Below are positions 1 through 9,167 of a stretch of 64,000 bases of DNA, piece by piece (position 1 is the first letter of the stretch; every line of letters starts with the position of its first letter). Location of the stretch: positions 1-64,000 of the forward strand of contig NZ_JACSYA010000007.1 in NCBI RefSeq assembly GCF_029870285.1, written 5' to 3'. Under the pieces are notes generated by a model. The model had not been told where the DNA came from. It made no database searches and saw only the letters and a list, made by a program, of their open reading frames with translations. The stretch comes from Delftia sp. PS-11. Its GTDB lineage: Bacteria; Pseudomonadota; Gammaproteobacteria; Burkholderiales; Burkholderiaceae_C. Made by a program: the position numbers and the translations under genes.

Positions 1-120
1 GCCGGACGTGCGCCGAACGCGAGGCATCCACGATGCTGACGTTTTGGATTCACCGTGCCGGCACTGCGCCGGCGCTGTTCGCTACACGAGACCTCACACC
101 AACTCTCGGCGAACATCAAC

Positions 121-843
121 ATGAAAAAATTGGTCGGCATCAAATCCCGCGACGGCGGAAAATCCGCGTCCCTCACCTATCCGGTCCCCGTCAAGTCGGC
201 GCGCAGAGTCCAGAAAGTTCGGCTGCCGGTCGGCGCCATCCGTATCGACGACGACGGAGAAAGCCAGCCCTTCGGCGTCGGCTTCATCAAGTTCGTCAGC
301 GGCTACAGCCTGAGCCTGCTCAACGATGCGGACCAAGCGGCGGCACAGGCTTGGCTCGAGCAGGCCGCAACCCGCTGCGCGGAAGGTGGCGCGGCGCCAG
401 CCAGGGCGTCTCTGCTCGATGTGGACGCCAAGCTGGACGAGCTGCTTGAGCTGATGAGGGTCAGTCGTGCTCAAGCTGGCTGCGCCAGCACGCTCGGTCC
501 GGTTCTGCCACCGGCCGTGCCTGCTCCAGTCTATGTTCTGCCCGAGGGGCCTGCGCCAGACGAAGATTCAGAGGGCAAGCTTCTGCGTCTGCTCAGAACG
601 TTCAACGCAGCGGCGGCCGAAATCGCGCCCATGATGCCCAAGCTAGCTGGCGTGTTTCACAGTAAATACAAGTTTCGTACCGAGACCGTGGAGGAGGTTG
701 AGCGTTCTTGGGTGTTGGCCGCGACGATGGACAAACGTCTGAACGGTCGTGGTCAGCTCAAACGGACTGGTCCGCGCGAGGAGCAAGCGCAGGCGCGATT
801 TGGAGTATTGGATTCAGTTGTGGACGCTGCAGACACGGAGTAA
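121..843 (+). CDS. Hypothetical protein, 240 aa, element-borne
   Basis: I do not recognise this protein. It is about 240 residues, with a basic N-terminus (MKKLVGIKSRDGGK), a central acidic and Pro/Ala-rich linker near residues 130-150 and a more conserved-looking C-terminal part beginning SEGKLLRLLRTFNAAAAE. No signal peptide or membrane segment is visible. The ATG at 121 was chosen over a GTG at 55 because the residues between look like leader sequence; no strong ribosome site precedes either. A decayed second copy of its 3' part lies at about 1995-2300, and in the aligned core the two copies keep the same frame, which supports this being a real gene. It lies in what looks like the end of an inserted element. 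Confidence 0.6.
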   Translation: MKKLVGIKSRDGGKSASLTYPVPVKSARRVQKVRLPVGAIRIDDDGESQPFGVGFIKFVSGYSLSLLNDADQAAAQAWLEQAATRCAEGGAAPARASLLDVDAKLDELLELMRVSRAQAGCASTLGPVLPPAVPAPVYVLPEGPAPDEDSEGKLLRLLRTFNAAAAEIAPMMPKLAGVFHSKYKFRTETVEEVERSWVLAATMDKRLNGRGQLKRTGPREEQAQARFGVLDSVVDAADTE

Positions 844-1154
844 TCGGCGGGGCAGTTAGAGCGATTCCACTCGCCAAATGGGATTTTTTGAGGCCTGCAT
901 CGCTGCCGAAAAACAAGACAAGACCAAGAGAAGGTGCTTGGCGATGTGCCTTGGTGGGGGCCTTAGATGTGGAAACCACAAGCGACGCAAGATGAGTGAG
1001 ACCGGGTGTTCCAACCAAAAATCAAGGGCTGCTCCCTGTTTGCGATGAGATTCCTTTAGCTAAAAAGCAGCGGTTTACGTCCATGAGCCTAGTGACTACA
1101 CAAGAAAGCAGTCGCATTTCGCAGACGGCACTTTCAACCCACTTAGGAAATATC
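844..1154. other. Intergenic stretch, nothing recognised
   Basis: These 311 bases separate the two unknown genes. I see no convincing coding frame, hairpin terminator or repeat. The reading frame of the next gene stays open back to about 996, so an earlier start such as the ATG at 1083 is possible. Confidence 0.4.
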
Positions 1155-1622
1155 ATGGCAGACCAAAAAAACCACTTTCCATCTACCATTTGGCATGGTG
1201 TCGAAATTCGCGGCAACTACCTCTGCCTCTTTGAATCGATTGATAAGGGGCGCGTGAAGTACCTCACGCTCCAGCAGGAACATCTCGATGAAGCGGCAGA
1301 GGCATGTGACGAATTCGCATTGGATAGTCGTGAGCGAGTCAGTGCGTTCCAGGACATCATCGACTCTCGCGTCCATGAGTGGTGCGAGATTCTGACCCCT
1401 GAATTTTTCCTCGAATCCTTCACGAACCAGGTCTATAGCTTCGAGAAAGATTTTGTTCCGAAGTTGACGGGCAGTTTTGAGGATTTCATGGAGGCATACG
1501 ACACGTATTGGGATGTCGTGAATGAGTGCATTTCGAGAACGCCGTTCGACGAGGCTCCCAGTGAGGCTGCTCTTCGAGAACGGCATCGCGAGTTGTCGGC
1601 CTACCTGGCCCGGCACCTTTGA
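1155..1622 (+). CDS. Hypothetical protein, 155 aa
   Basis: I do not recognise this protein. It is acidic, soluble-looking and rich in aromatic residues (EFFLESF, DFMEAYDTYWDVV), with no signal peptide or membrane helix. The ATG at 1155 is preferred because AGGA lies 6 bases upstream; an in-frame ATG at 1083 would add 24 residues. Its composition is less GC-rich than the core genes further right, consistent with acquired DNA. A clear hairpin terminator follows about 85 bases downstream, which supports expression as a single gene on this strand. Confidence 0.55.
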   Translation: MADQKNHFPSTIWHGVEIRGNYLCLFESIDKGRVKYLTLQQEHLDEAAEACDEFALDSRERVSAFQDIIDSRVHEWCEILTPEFFLESFTNQVYSFEKDFVPKLTGSFEDFMEAYDTYWDVVNECISRTPFDEAPSEAALRERHRELSAYLARHL

Positions 1623-1706
1623 GGCCGGCATGAGGGGGGTGTGCCAAGCGCCTCAAAAAATGGCGCTGGTTGCCTCTCGGCCGGCAGCGCCTATCAACAA
1701 TTCATA

Positions 1707-1739
1707 ACAGGGTGTGACCGAGTCACCCCCTGTTTTTTT
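1707..1739 (+). terminator. Rho-independent terminator
   Basis: ACAGGG and GTGAC arms pair with GTCAC and CCCTGT around a CGA loop (one mismatch between the two paired blocks), followed by a run of seven T. It fits termination of the unknown gene ending at 1622. Confidence 0.8.
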
Positions 1740-1994
1740 GCTTAGTTCCCGCAGTTTTCGCACTCGAACTCTCAAGGTGAAGGGGAGTCCTCGAGTGGTT
1801 AGGTTTCGGAAGTTCAAGACCCAGAGGCGGTCTCGTAGATGCGCCTTCAGGACGCATGTAATTTTTTGGCCTGATGTCGAGCATCAGGTTGCTGGTGTGT
1901 GGCAGCTGCTTGAGTGGAGCGATGACCTCTCGACACACAGATTGCTTGTGCGGTTGTCCCTTCGTTGTGGTTCTGCTTCAGTGTCCTGCCCGAG

Positions 1995-2300
1995 CGCCCT
2001 GGGCCGCACGACGAATCAGAGGCTAAGCTTCTGCGGCTGCTCAGAACGTTCAACGCGGCGGCGGCCGAAATCGTGTCCGTGATGCCCGGGGCCCGCAGGC
2101 TGGTTCCACATCAGTACAAGTTCCGCCTCGAGACCGTCTAGGAAGTGAAATGGTGAGGGGCACGGGTGGCGACCATGGACAAAACGCTCACAGGGTCTCA
2201 GTCAGCTCGAGCGGACCCGGCCACGCGAGGAGCTGGCGCATGCACGGCTTGGGACAGTGGGCACGATGGTCGACGTTGCAGACGCGGATGAGTCCGTTGG
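1995..2300 (+). pseudogene. Decayed copy of the 3' part of the gene at 121-843
   Basis: Positions 2019-2087 match 571-639 at about 62 of 69 bases without gaps, and weaker similarity extends from about 1995 to about 2300, including GACCATGGACAAA-like and CAGACGCGGATGAG-like blocks. In the aligned frame codon GAG at 691 has become TAG at 2139-2141, and small insertions and deletions follow. No start is retained. It is therefore a dead partial duplicate. The remaining sequence between 1740 and 2480 shows no other supportable gene. Confidence 0.75.
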
Positions 2301-2479
2301 GTCGTGAGTCCGTATGGGTCGCTACACACTGGGAGCTGGTCGCTGCAACTGACCGGCTCGCAGTGGTGCCAGTTGGCCGTGCTGCTCGGCCTATCCGCTG
2401 CAGCGCCCGAAGTTGTCCGAAATGGGGTGTTTGGCTAGGCTATGATGCTGCCGTCGGGCTTCCGGAGTGGCAGAAAGTT

Positions 2480-2498
2480 ATGCCAAATCTATGCCAAA
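2480..2498 (+). repeat. Direct repeat ATGCCAAA, 11-base spacing
   Basis: ATGCCAAA occurs at 2480-2487 and 2491-2498, one helical turn apart. A second short direct repeat, TGCTGGAC, occurs twice near 2555-2572. Both sit just inside the point where the neighbouring metabolic gene is cut off, so they could be recombinase arm sites of the inserted element. That role is inference. Confidence 0.4.
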
Positions 2499-3127
2499 CC
2501 AGTTGCCGATGGGTGCAAGTGCTTGCCAGCAACCGCTCGTAAGTGCTTGATTTTGCTGGACCCTGCTGGACAAGAACACCCGTCAGAGCCCTCGAATTGC
2601 TCTTGCTGCTGCAACAGCGCTTTCAGTGCCCGGGCCTGTTCCGAGCCCGGGCGGATGTAGGCCAGGCTGTTGCCGATCAGTGCACTCACCTGGCTGCGTA
2701 GGTCCTGGGCACGGCTGGCGTCGCCTCGGGCCTGCTCTTCAATCACCCGTTCGATCAGGCTGGCCGCAAAGGTCACTCCCGCCGCTTTCACCACCTGCAG
2801 GTCGCAGGGCGCCAGCAGCCAGGGGCTGGCGGTGTCGCGCAGGCCCGGCCGGCTGTTCGCCAGCAGGCCGGGCACGCTGCACAGGTACTGACCGGGGGTG
2901 TTATGCACGGTTTCGGCGGGATGGGGCGTATCCAGCAGCGTGCTCATGGTGGGGTAGTGGCGGCTGAGATCGTAGACGCCGCCGTCGCGCAGTACCACCA
3001 CAGCGGGGCCTGAGGGGTTGCCCTGTACCCATGCCCGCCCTACCAGGGTGCCGGCCAGGCCATCGTCGGGCAGGCCCTGGGATTGCAGGTCCGCACGGGC
3101 TGCTGTGGCTGCTGTTGTTTCGCTCAT
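2489..3127 (-). pseudogene. Fumarylacetoacetate hydrolase family gene (AraD1/GguC-like), 3' end replaced
   Basis: The first 165 or so residues fit the N-terminal part of the FAH-family enzymes of about 390 residues found in sugar-acid catabolism (GPAVVVLRDGGVYDLS, then IERVIEEQARGDASRAQ and PGSEQARALKALL). Known members continue with the catalytic metal-binding domain; here similarity stops at about position 2600 and an unrelated 37-residue tail runs to a stop at 2489. The catalytic domain is therefore missing and the product should be inactive. The ATG at 3127 has AAGGA 7 bases upstream. It is divergent from a LysR gene that is also broken, which suggests loss of the whole regulated unit after insertion. 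Confidence 0.75.
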
Positions 3128-3262
3128 CACAAAGTCCTTGATTAGCAGTCCAGGGCCCCCGGGGGCGGGACCACCGGCACAGCAGGGTCTCTGGCGGACT
3201 TTCCTGGACGCAGGACACAGAGTAGGTTCCGGCCCTGTACTGGTCCACTCACTTTTTTGCTA

Positions 3263-3279
3263 GCATCCATTCCAGATGC
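3263..3279. promoter_or_regulatory. Inverted repeat overlapping LysR start
   Basis: GCATC, seven bases, GATGC. The right arm overlaps the LysR start codon at 3276. It could be an autoregulatory LysR site in the divergent promoter region (3128-3275); this is inference from position only. Confidence 0.35.
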
Positions 3280-4268
3280 TTATGACTTCAGGTCCGCCTT
3301 CAGGCAAGCCCATCTCCCTGGCCCAGGCCTGCGCGAGGCTGCGCTTTCGGCATCTGCAGTTTCTGGACATCCTCGGGCAGACGCGCAACCTGCGCCTGAC
3401 GGCCGAGCAGATGCACATCACGCAGCCGGCAGCCACCAAGATCCTGATGGACATCGAGGAGATCCTGGAGTCGCGGCTGTTCGAGCGGCTGCCGCGCGGC
3501 ATGCAGCCCAGCGAGCTGGGGCTGTTCACCCTGCGCTATGCCGCCGACTCGCTGGCAGGGCACCGCAAGTTCGTGGAGGAGTTCAACGCACTACGGCAAG
3601 GGGGCCATGGCCATCTTTCGGTCGGCGCCATCACGGGTTCGGCGGCCCATATCCTCACGGCGGCAGTGGCCGAGATTCAACGCCTGCGGCCCCTGCTGGT
3701 GCTCAAAGTGCTGGAGCAAAGCAGCGATCAGCTGCTCGCGTGGCTGGCCGAGCGCAAGATCGACCTCATGATCGGCCGTTTCACCGACGATGCGCAAAAA
3801 ACGCAGTTCCACTACGAGCGTCTGTCGAGCGAGCCCTTGCTGATGGTGGGAGGCGCCAGCCATCCGCTGCGTGGTGCGCGCGGGCTCACCATCACGGAGC
3901 TGTCCCGCTGACCATGGATTGTCTACCCCGGCTCCACGGCGCTGCGCAAGGTGACGGATGGCATCTTCGGCCACAACGGGCTGACGCTCAGCTCGGGCAC
4001 GGTGGAGACGCCCTCCTTCGTGTTTGCGCTGGAGCTGATGCAGACGACGAACATGCTCTCGCTGCAGCCTGGCGCTCTGGCTCAGCGGTATATCCACAAG
4101 GGCATGCTCACCCGCATCCCGGTCGAACTGCCCTGCCCAGCTCCCGACCAGGCATCGGACCGGATGCCCGACTATGGACTGGTCACGCGGCTGGGAGAAG
4201 TCCCTGCACCGGCTGCACAGGCCTTCATGGACGCGCTTCGCGGGGCGGCGCGACTGGCGGGGCAGTGA
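3276..4268 (+). pseudogene. LysR-family regulator interrupted by in-frame TGA
   Basis: An intact LysR protein would be 330 residues. The N-terminal helix-turn-helix is clear (LRFRHLQFLDILGQ, LTAEQMHITQPAATK), followed by a substrate-binding domain. Codon 212 is TGA (3909-3911); the same frame continues directly with PWIVYPGSTALRK and ends in a normal LysR C-terminus at 4268. The sequence thus shows one nonsense codon without a frameshift. Unless it is a sequencing error, the product is a DNA-binding domain plus half of the effector domain. It resembles the GbpR-like regulators that sit beside sugar-acid genes, and it is divergent from the truncated FAH gene. The 204 bases after 4268 hold nothing I recognise. 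Confidence 0.8.
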
Positions 4269-4472
4269 TGAGGATACGAAGCGCGCCTGTGACAGCGCTA
4301 ACGATGCCTACCGCGTGTTGCGCCGGCTGTCTGGCAACGGCAGGCTGCCCTCGGGCTGGAATCAGTGGCTTGCGCAGGCGCGTGCCGAAGGCGAACGCCT
4401 GAGCCGGCTGGTGCCGGGTGAGGCCTCAAAGGTCTGCCCTCTGCTGTACCCCAAGCCATCGAAGCTCGCCAT

Positions 4473-5417
4473 TCACATGACATCAATGTATTGCTGGATC
4501 CGATCCATCAGCACCGCGAAGTCCGGCTGCCCCTGGTAGTACAACGCGACTGTCTTGCGGTATTCCTGCGCAAAGCGCTGGCGCTGCTCAACGTCGGCCA
4601 GCACAAAGGCAGGATTACGGGCAATGACCTGTTCGTCGCCGGTTCGGAACCGCTGCTTCTTGCGAGCCTGGTACGCGGGCGTCTTCATGAAGGCATGAAC
4701 CTCCTCCAGCTCCAGCAAGCAATACACATCGTAGTAGTGCCGCAGGAAATTGGCAGGAAACGCCTGGGCTTCGTCCAGTCGCCGGTACTTGGTAGAGATC
4801 GTCTGCAGTTTCTCGACGAAAGTGTGCGTGGGGGCATAGCACGCTACCGCCACTGCACGGTTGTCCTCTACAGCCACGCCGCGCGCCATGGCCACGTCCA
4901 GCGCCCAAGACGAGATCGTGACCGGCCGATTCGGGGCGGTGTCATCGAACCCAAGTTCCAGCAAAATGCCATCCTTGATGCCAGAGAGCGCGGGAACATG
5001 CGATGCGTAGATCAAGCGAATGCCGGCCCTGCGCATCTTGTCGTCATCGAACTGCGGATCACGCTCTACGCTGTCGATACCTGGAATGAGGATCCGTGTT
5101 GCCAGCGCGTCGTAGTACGCACGCCGTGATTCAACATGTGCAGGCTTATCCTGATTGCGTCCCGTCTTCACGTCCATGCCGTCGGGCGGTTCAATGCGGA
5201 TATCGATGTCTTCGGAAAAACGGTGGATGACACCGAAGCCCTTCGACAAGGACGTGCCGCCCTTCAGTTCAAACTGAAAGCCCTGCGCCTGAAGGCCCCA
5301 CAGGCAATGCATGATCCAGTAGTCCTTCTCGACCAGCATGGGATCAAGACCCCGTTCGTCTGCGACCAAGGCCAGCAACTGATCAAAATCACGTCGTTCG
5401 TGCAGGAACTCAGCCAT
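4473..5417 (-). CDS. abiEii: AbiEii/AbiGii-type nucleotidyltransferase toxin
   Basis: Toxin of a type IV toxin-antitoxin and abortive-infection pair; family members are nucleotidyltransferases that target tRNA or related cytoplasmic substrates. The protein is 314 residues. The conserved nucleotidyltransferase features are visible: KGGTSLSK near residue 55, the metal-binding pair in EDIDIRI near residue 72, and the downstream FVEKLQTI and RHYYDVYCLL segments typical of the family. The start at 5417 overlaps the stop of the antitoxin gene by 8 bases (5410-5417), so the two are probably translationally coupled. The open frame extends upstream to 5534, but that part lies inside the antitoxin gene. 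It looks intact. Confidence 0.88.
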   Translation of the reverse strand: MAEFLHERRDFDQLLALVADERGLDPMLVEKDYWIMHCLWGLQAQGFQFELKGGTSLSKGFGVIHRFSEDIDIRIEPPDGMDVKTGRNQDKPAHVESRRAYYDALATRILIPGIDSVERDPQFDDDKMRRAGIRLIYASHVPALSGIKDGILLELGFDDTAPNRPVTISSWALDVAMARGVAVEDNRAVAVACYAPTHTFVEKLQTISTKYRRLDEAQAFPANFLRHYYDVYCLLELEEVHAFMKTPAYQARKKQRFRTGDEQVIARNPAFVLADVEQRQRFAQEYRKTVALYYQGQPDFAVLMDRIQQYIDVM

Positions 5418-6021
5418 CCGCCCACTCCCGCAGGCGCTTGCGAGTGGCCACGCTGCCAAAGCTGTCGGCTGCGCGCTGCAAGCGACTGGAATCGAATGAA
5501 AGCCGTTTGCTTCGCGCTTGGCGCAAGACCGCATCGCGGTCCTCCGCCAGTTCGTCCAGGTTGTTCAGCAGGTCCACGTACAGGAACTCTGGCGTCAGCT
5601 TCTTGGGGAAGCGAGGCTTCATCCGGAAGTCGAATTGCCGGTTGCCGAGCTTGAATACGCCGTGGCGCTTGTGGTTGTAAACCAGCGTGCGATTGTAAAG
5701 TTGGGTGGTACCCAGACCCACGGCGTTGTAAGCGGAGGGAGAGAACACCAGGAATTCCTTGTCGCGCAGGAACCCGCGCACCACCTGTTCATCGGCCGGT
5801 GGAAGCGGACCAAAGCTGGACTGTTCCGGTGCGTGGTACAGGCCCTGGGCCAGCTTCTTCAGCTTACCAGCTGCAACCAGTTCACGCAGATGCCGATCCA
5901 CAGCCGTGGACAGGCGTGCGAGATCTTCCCGGCGATAAACGCGCCCAGCCTGAAGCTCGCCTGCGAGTTGCGCAGCAACGCCTCGCAAAGAGGAAGCAGG
6001 TGATTGGAGGATGGCAGGCAT
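5410..6021 (-). CDS. abiEi: AbiEi-type antitoxin, winged-helix
   Basis: Antitoxin partner of the downstream AbiEii toxin. In this family the N-terminal winged helix binds the operon's own promoter and the C-terminal domain is needed for neutralisation. The 203-residue protein shows the winged-helix part around residues 20-65 (REDLARLSTAVDRHLRELVAAGKL) followed by KLAQGLYHAP. The middle part, FSPSAYNAVGLGTTQLYN, matches the core of the AbiEi_3/DUF6088-like group. It is first in the two-gene operon, as expected for an autoregulated antitoxin. A broken integrase fragment lies upstream, consistent with arrival on a mobile element. Confidence 0.85.
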   Translation of the reverse strand: MPAILQSPASSLRGVAAQLAGELQAGRVYRREDLARLSTAVDRHLRELVAAGKLKKLAQGLYHAPEQSSFGPLPPADEQVVRGFLRDKEFLVFSPSAYNAVGLGTTQLYNRTLVYNHKRHGVFKLGNRQFDFRMKPRFPKKLTPEFLYVDLLNNLDELAEDRDAVLRQARSKRLSFDSSRLQRAADSFGSVATRKRLREWADG

Positions 6022-6179
6022 GAATGATTTCTCATTGAAATTTCATGCATTTTAGTATTTGCGGCAACTTGTCTTCCAGCGCTCTTGCCCCCATCTCTGT
6101 GATGAAGTCGTGAACAGGTTCTCAGGCCGGCCGAAGAACACGACCGTGCTCTGGCACGCGGTCTCCAGCTTGCTCCCCC

Positions 6180-6292
6180 TGAGCATCGCGCTGCTGGCGT
6201 AGCTCTTCGCTCTGGCCCAGCCCCGGCGCTCCATCGACAATAATGTGCGACCCAGCCGGCAACAGCTTGGCCTGTCTCGCGTTGAACCCCAT
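6180..6292 (-). pseudogene. Remnant of a tyrosine recombinase N-terminus
   Basis: Reading leftward from 6292 the frame gives [20 protein letters not shown] and then GAPGL, which looks like the start of integrases with the N-terminal DUF4102-type arm-binding domain. Similarity ends after about 25 residues and no catalytic domain is present. It is a dead fragment. The rest of the gap between the antitoxin and mutS (6022-6466) shows no other gene I can support. Confidence 0.55.
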
Positions 6293-6466
6293 ATCGCCCC
6301 GCTGGCGGCGCAGGTTCCTGATAGCCCGCGAGAATGCCGGCGTAACTTTTTCCTGCAGACCCGTCGATTTGCTACGCCAACGCCTGTAGTTCAGCCGTGC
6401 AGCAAAGGGGGTAGACGGGGAACCGCTGCGAGCCAAAGAGAACGCAAGACATTGATTTCATTAAGC

Positions 6467-9112
6467 ATGAGCCAGACAGATCAGCCAAATCAGCAACTCA
6501 CGGAAACGCCACTGTCCGCTCACACGCCCATGATGCAGCAGTATCTGGGTTTGAAGGCCAACTACCCGGACACGCTGGTTTTCTACCGCATGGGCGACTT
6601 CTACGAGCTGTTCTTCGGGGACGCCGAGAAGGTGGCGCGGCTGCTGGATATCACGCTGACCACGCGCGGGCAGACGGCGGGGCTGCCGATTCCGATGGCG
6701 GGCGTGCCTTTCCATGCGCTGGAGAACTATCTGGGCCGGCTGATCAAGCTGGGCGAGTCGGTGGCGATTTGCGAGCAGGTGGGCGAAGTGGGCGCCGCCA
6801 AGGGCCCCGTGGAGCGCAAGGTGGTGCGCGTGGTCACGCCGGGCACGCTGACCGACAGCGAGCTGCTGTCGGACAAGAGCGAGGCGATTTTGCTGTCTCT
6901 GCATACGGCCGGGCGCCAGCGCTGCGGCCTGGCCTGGATGGCGGTGACGCAGGGCCGCATCCATCTGGCCGAGTGCGCGCAGGATGAGCTGGGCGCATGG
7001 ATTTCGCGCATTGCGCCCAGCGAGCTGATCTACAGCGCGGGCGTGACCGAGCGTTTCGAGCAGGGGCTGTTCGCGCTGCGCCACGGCGGCGCCATCGCCT
7101 GCCCGCTGTCCCCGCGCCCTGACTGGCAGTTCGACAGCGGCCTGGGCGAGCGCAAGCTGCTGGAGCTGCTGGGCGCGGCCAGCCTCAAGGCCTGGGAGGC
7201 CGAGGGCCTGCCGCTGGCCCATGCGGCCAGCGCGGCGCTGCTGTCGTATGCCGAGCACACCCAGGGCCGCAGCCTGTCGCACATCCATGCCTTGCAGGTG
7301 CAGCGTGACGACGAGCTGATCGCGCTGCCGCTGGCCACGCGCCGCAATCTGGAGCTGGTCAAGACGCTGCGCGGCGAGGATTCGCCCACGCTGTTCTCGC
7401 TGCTCGATACCTGCATGACGGGCATGGGCAGCCGCCTGCTCAAGGCCTGGCTGCTGGAGCCGCGCCGTGACCGCGCGCAGGCGCTGGACCGCCTGGAGGC
7501 GACGCAGGCGCTGCGTGCAGGCATGGGCGTGGCCGCGCCCTGGCAGCAGTTGCGCGAGCAGCTCAAGGGCGTGAGCGATGTGGAGCGCATCACGGCGCGC
7601 ACGGCGCTGCGCCAGGTGCGCCCGCGCGAGCTGGTGGGCCTGGGGCGCACGCTGCAAAAGGCTGCGCTGCTGGCACAGGCAGGGCAGACGCCCTCGGCCT
7701 ATCTGACGCGACTGTTCGCCGATCTGCAGCCGCCCGAGGGCTGTGCCGAACTGCTGGCGCGCGCCATCATGGAGGAGCCTGCCGCGCTGGTGCGCGACGG
7801 CGGCGTGATCGCCACAGGGTTCGATGCCGAGCTCGACGAGCTGCGCGCCATCCAGAACAACTGCGATGAGTTCCTGCTGGAGCTGGAGTCCAAGGAAAAG
7901 CTGCTGACAGGCATTCCCAACCTGCGCGTGCAGTTCAACAAGGTCCACGGCTTCTACATCGAGATCACCAACAGCTACAAGGATGCGGTGCCCGAGCGCT
8001 ACCGCCGCCGCCAGACGCTCAAGAATGCCGAGCGCTACATCACGCCCGAACTCAAGGCGTTCGAGGACAAGGCCCTGTCGGCGCAGGAGCGCGCGCTGCA
8101 GCGCGAGAAATGGCTGTACGAGCAGTTGCTGGACCAGTTGCAGCCGCATGTGCCCGCGCTCACGCGCGTGGCGGGCGCGATTGCCGCGATCGATGTGCTG
8201 TGCACGCTGGCCGAGCGCTCGCTGACGCTGAACTGGTGCGCGCCCGAGTTTGTCAGCCATCCGTGCATCGAGATCGAGGCGGGCCGCCATCCGGTGGTCG
8301 AGGCACGCATGGCCGAGACATCGAGCGGCAATTTCATCGCCAACCACACGCGCATGAACGCCAACACGCGCATGCAGATCATCACCGGCCCCAACATGGG
8401 CGGCAAATCGACCTATATGCGCCAGGTGGCGCTGATCGTGCTGCTGGCCAGCATGGGCTCGCATGTGCCTGCATCGGGCTGCCGCCTGGGCCCCATCGAT
8501 GCGATTCATACGCGCATCGGCGCGGCCGATGACCTGGCCAACGCCCAGTCCACCTTCATGATGGAGATGACTGAGGCGGCCCAGATCCTGCACTCGGCCA
8601 CGCCCCACAGCCTGGTGCTGATGGATGAGATCGGTCGCGGCACCAGTACCTTCGACGGCTTGGCGCTGGCCAGCGGCATTGCCACCCAGCTGCATGACAA
8701 GACGCGGGCCTTCACGCTGTTCGCCACGCATTATTTCGAGCTGACCGAGCTGCCAGCCAAGGCCCGCGCTGCCGTGAACATGCATGTCAGCGCGGCCGAG
8801 TCCGGGCACGACATTGTGTTTCTGCACGAAATCCAGCCCGGCCCTGCCAGCCGCAGCTACGGCATTCAGGTCGCCAAGCTGGCCGGCATGCCCGCCGGGG
8901 TGCTGCACCATGCGCGCCACGCGCTGCAGGCCCTGGAGGCCCAGGCCGACGAGGGCCGCCAGCAGGTCGATCTGTTTGCAGCCCCCGATATGCCCGAGCC
9001 CGATGCGGGCCCCCATCCGCTGGCCGAGGCCCTGGCTGCCATCAACCCCGATGCGCTCAGCCCCCGCGAGGCGCTGGAAGCCCTGTACCAGCTCAAGAAA
9101 CTGGCGGCCTGA
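6467..9112 (+). CDS. mutS: DNA mismatch repair protein MutS
   Basis: Recognises base mismatches and small loops and starts methyl-independent or MutL-dependent repair in the cytoplasm. The 881-residue length is normal. The mismatch-reading Phe-x-Glu motif is present at F45 and E47 in MGDFYELF. The ATPase domain has Walker [10 protein letters not shown] near residue 641, Walker [17 protein letters not shown], and the [11 protein letters not shown] switch. The C-terminal helical tail ends in [10 protein letters not shown]. The ATG at 6467 was chosen because MSQTDQ...[10 protein letters not shown] fits the family start, although the frame is open from 6245. It stands next to a plasticity zone on its 5' side, but the gene itself is complete. 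Confidence 0.98.
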   Translation: MSQTDQPNQQLTETPLSAHTPMMQQYLGLKANYPDTLVFYRMGDFYELFFGDAEKVARLLDITLTTRGQTAGLPIPMAGVPFHALENYLGRLIKLGESVAICEQVGEVGAAKGPVERKVVRVVTPGTLTDSELLSDKSEAILLSLHTAGRQRCGLAWMAVTQGRIHLAECAQDELGAWISRIAPSELIYSAGVTERFEQGLFALRHGGAIACPLSPRPDWQFDSGLGERKLLELLGAASLKAWEAEGLPLAHAASAALLSYAEHTQGRSLSHIHALQVQRDDELIALPLATRRNLELVKTLRGEDSPTLFSLLDTCMTGMGSRLLKAWLLEPRRDRAQALDRLEATQALRAGMGVAAPWQQLREQLKGVSDVERITARTALRQVRPRELVGLGRTLQKAALLAQAGQTPSAYLTRLFADLQPPEGCAELLARAIMEEPAALVRDGGVIATGFDAELDELRAIQNNCDEFLLELESKEKLLTGIPNLRVQFNKVHGFYIEITNSYKDAVPERYRRRQTLKNAERYITPELKAFEDKALSAQERALQREKWLYEQLLDQLQPHVPALTRVAGAIAAIDVLCTLAERSLTLNWCAPEFVSHPCIEIEAGRHPVVEARMAETSSGNFIANHTRMNANTRMQIITGPNMGGKSTYMRQVALIVLLASMGSHVPASGCRLGPIDAIHTRIGAADDLANAQSTFMMEMTEAAQILHSATPHSLVLMDEIGRGTSTFDGLALASGIATQLHDKTRAFTLFATHYFELTELPAKARAAVNMHVSAAESGHDIVFLHEIQPGPASRSYGIQVAKLAGMPAGVLHHARHALQALEAQADEGRQQVDLFAAPDMPEPDAGPHPLAEALAAINPDALSPREALEALYQLKKLAA

Positions 9113-9167
9113 GCGCTTGCGCCCGCGCCGCACTAAACTTGCCACCACCGCACATTCGGACACCCCC

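Noticed and set aside
3909..3911. TGA in the LysR gene as a selenocysteine codon
   Set aside because: No selenocysteine insertion-like stem-loop was seen and LysR proteins are not known selenoproteins; nonsense mutation or sequence error is simpler.
4269..4472. Possible extra gene between the LysR remnant and the AbiEii toxin
   Set aside because: A short frame is open, but it has no start with a ribosome site and no recognisable product.
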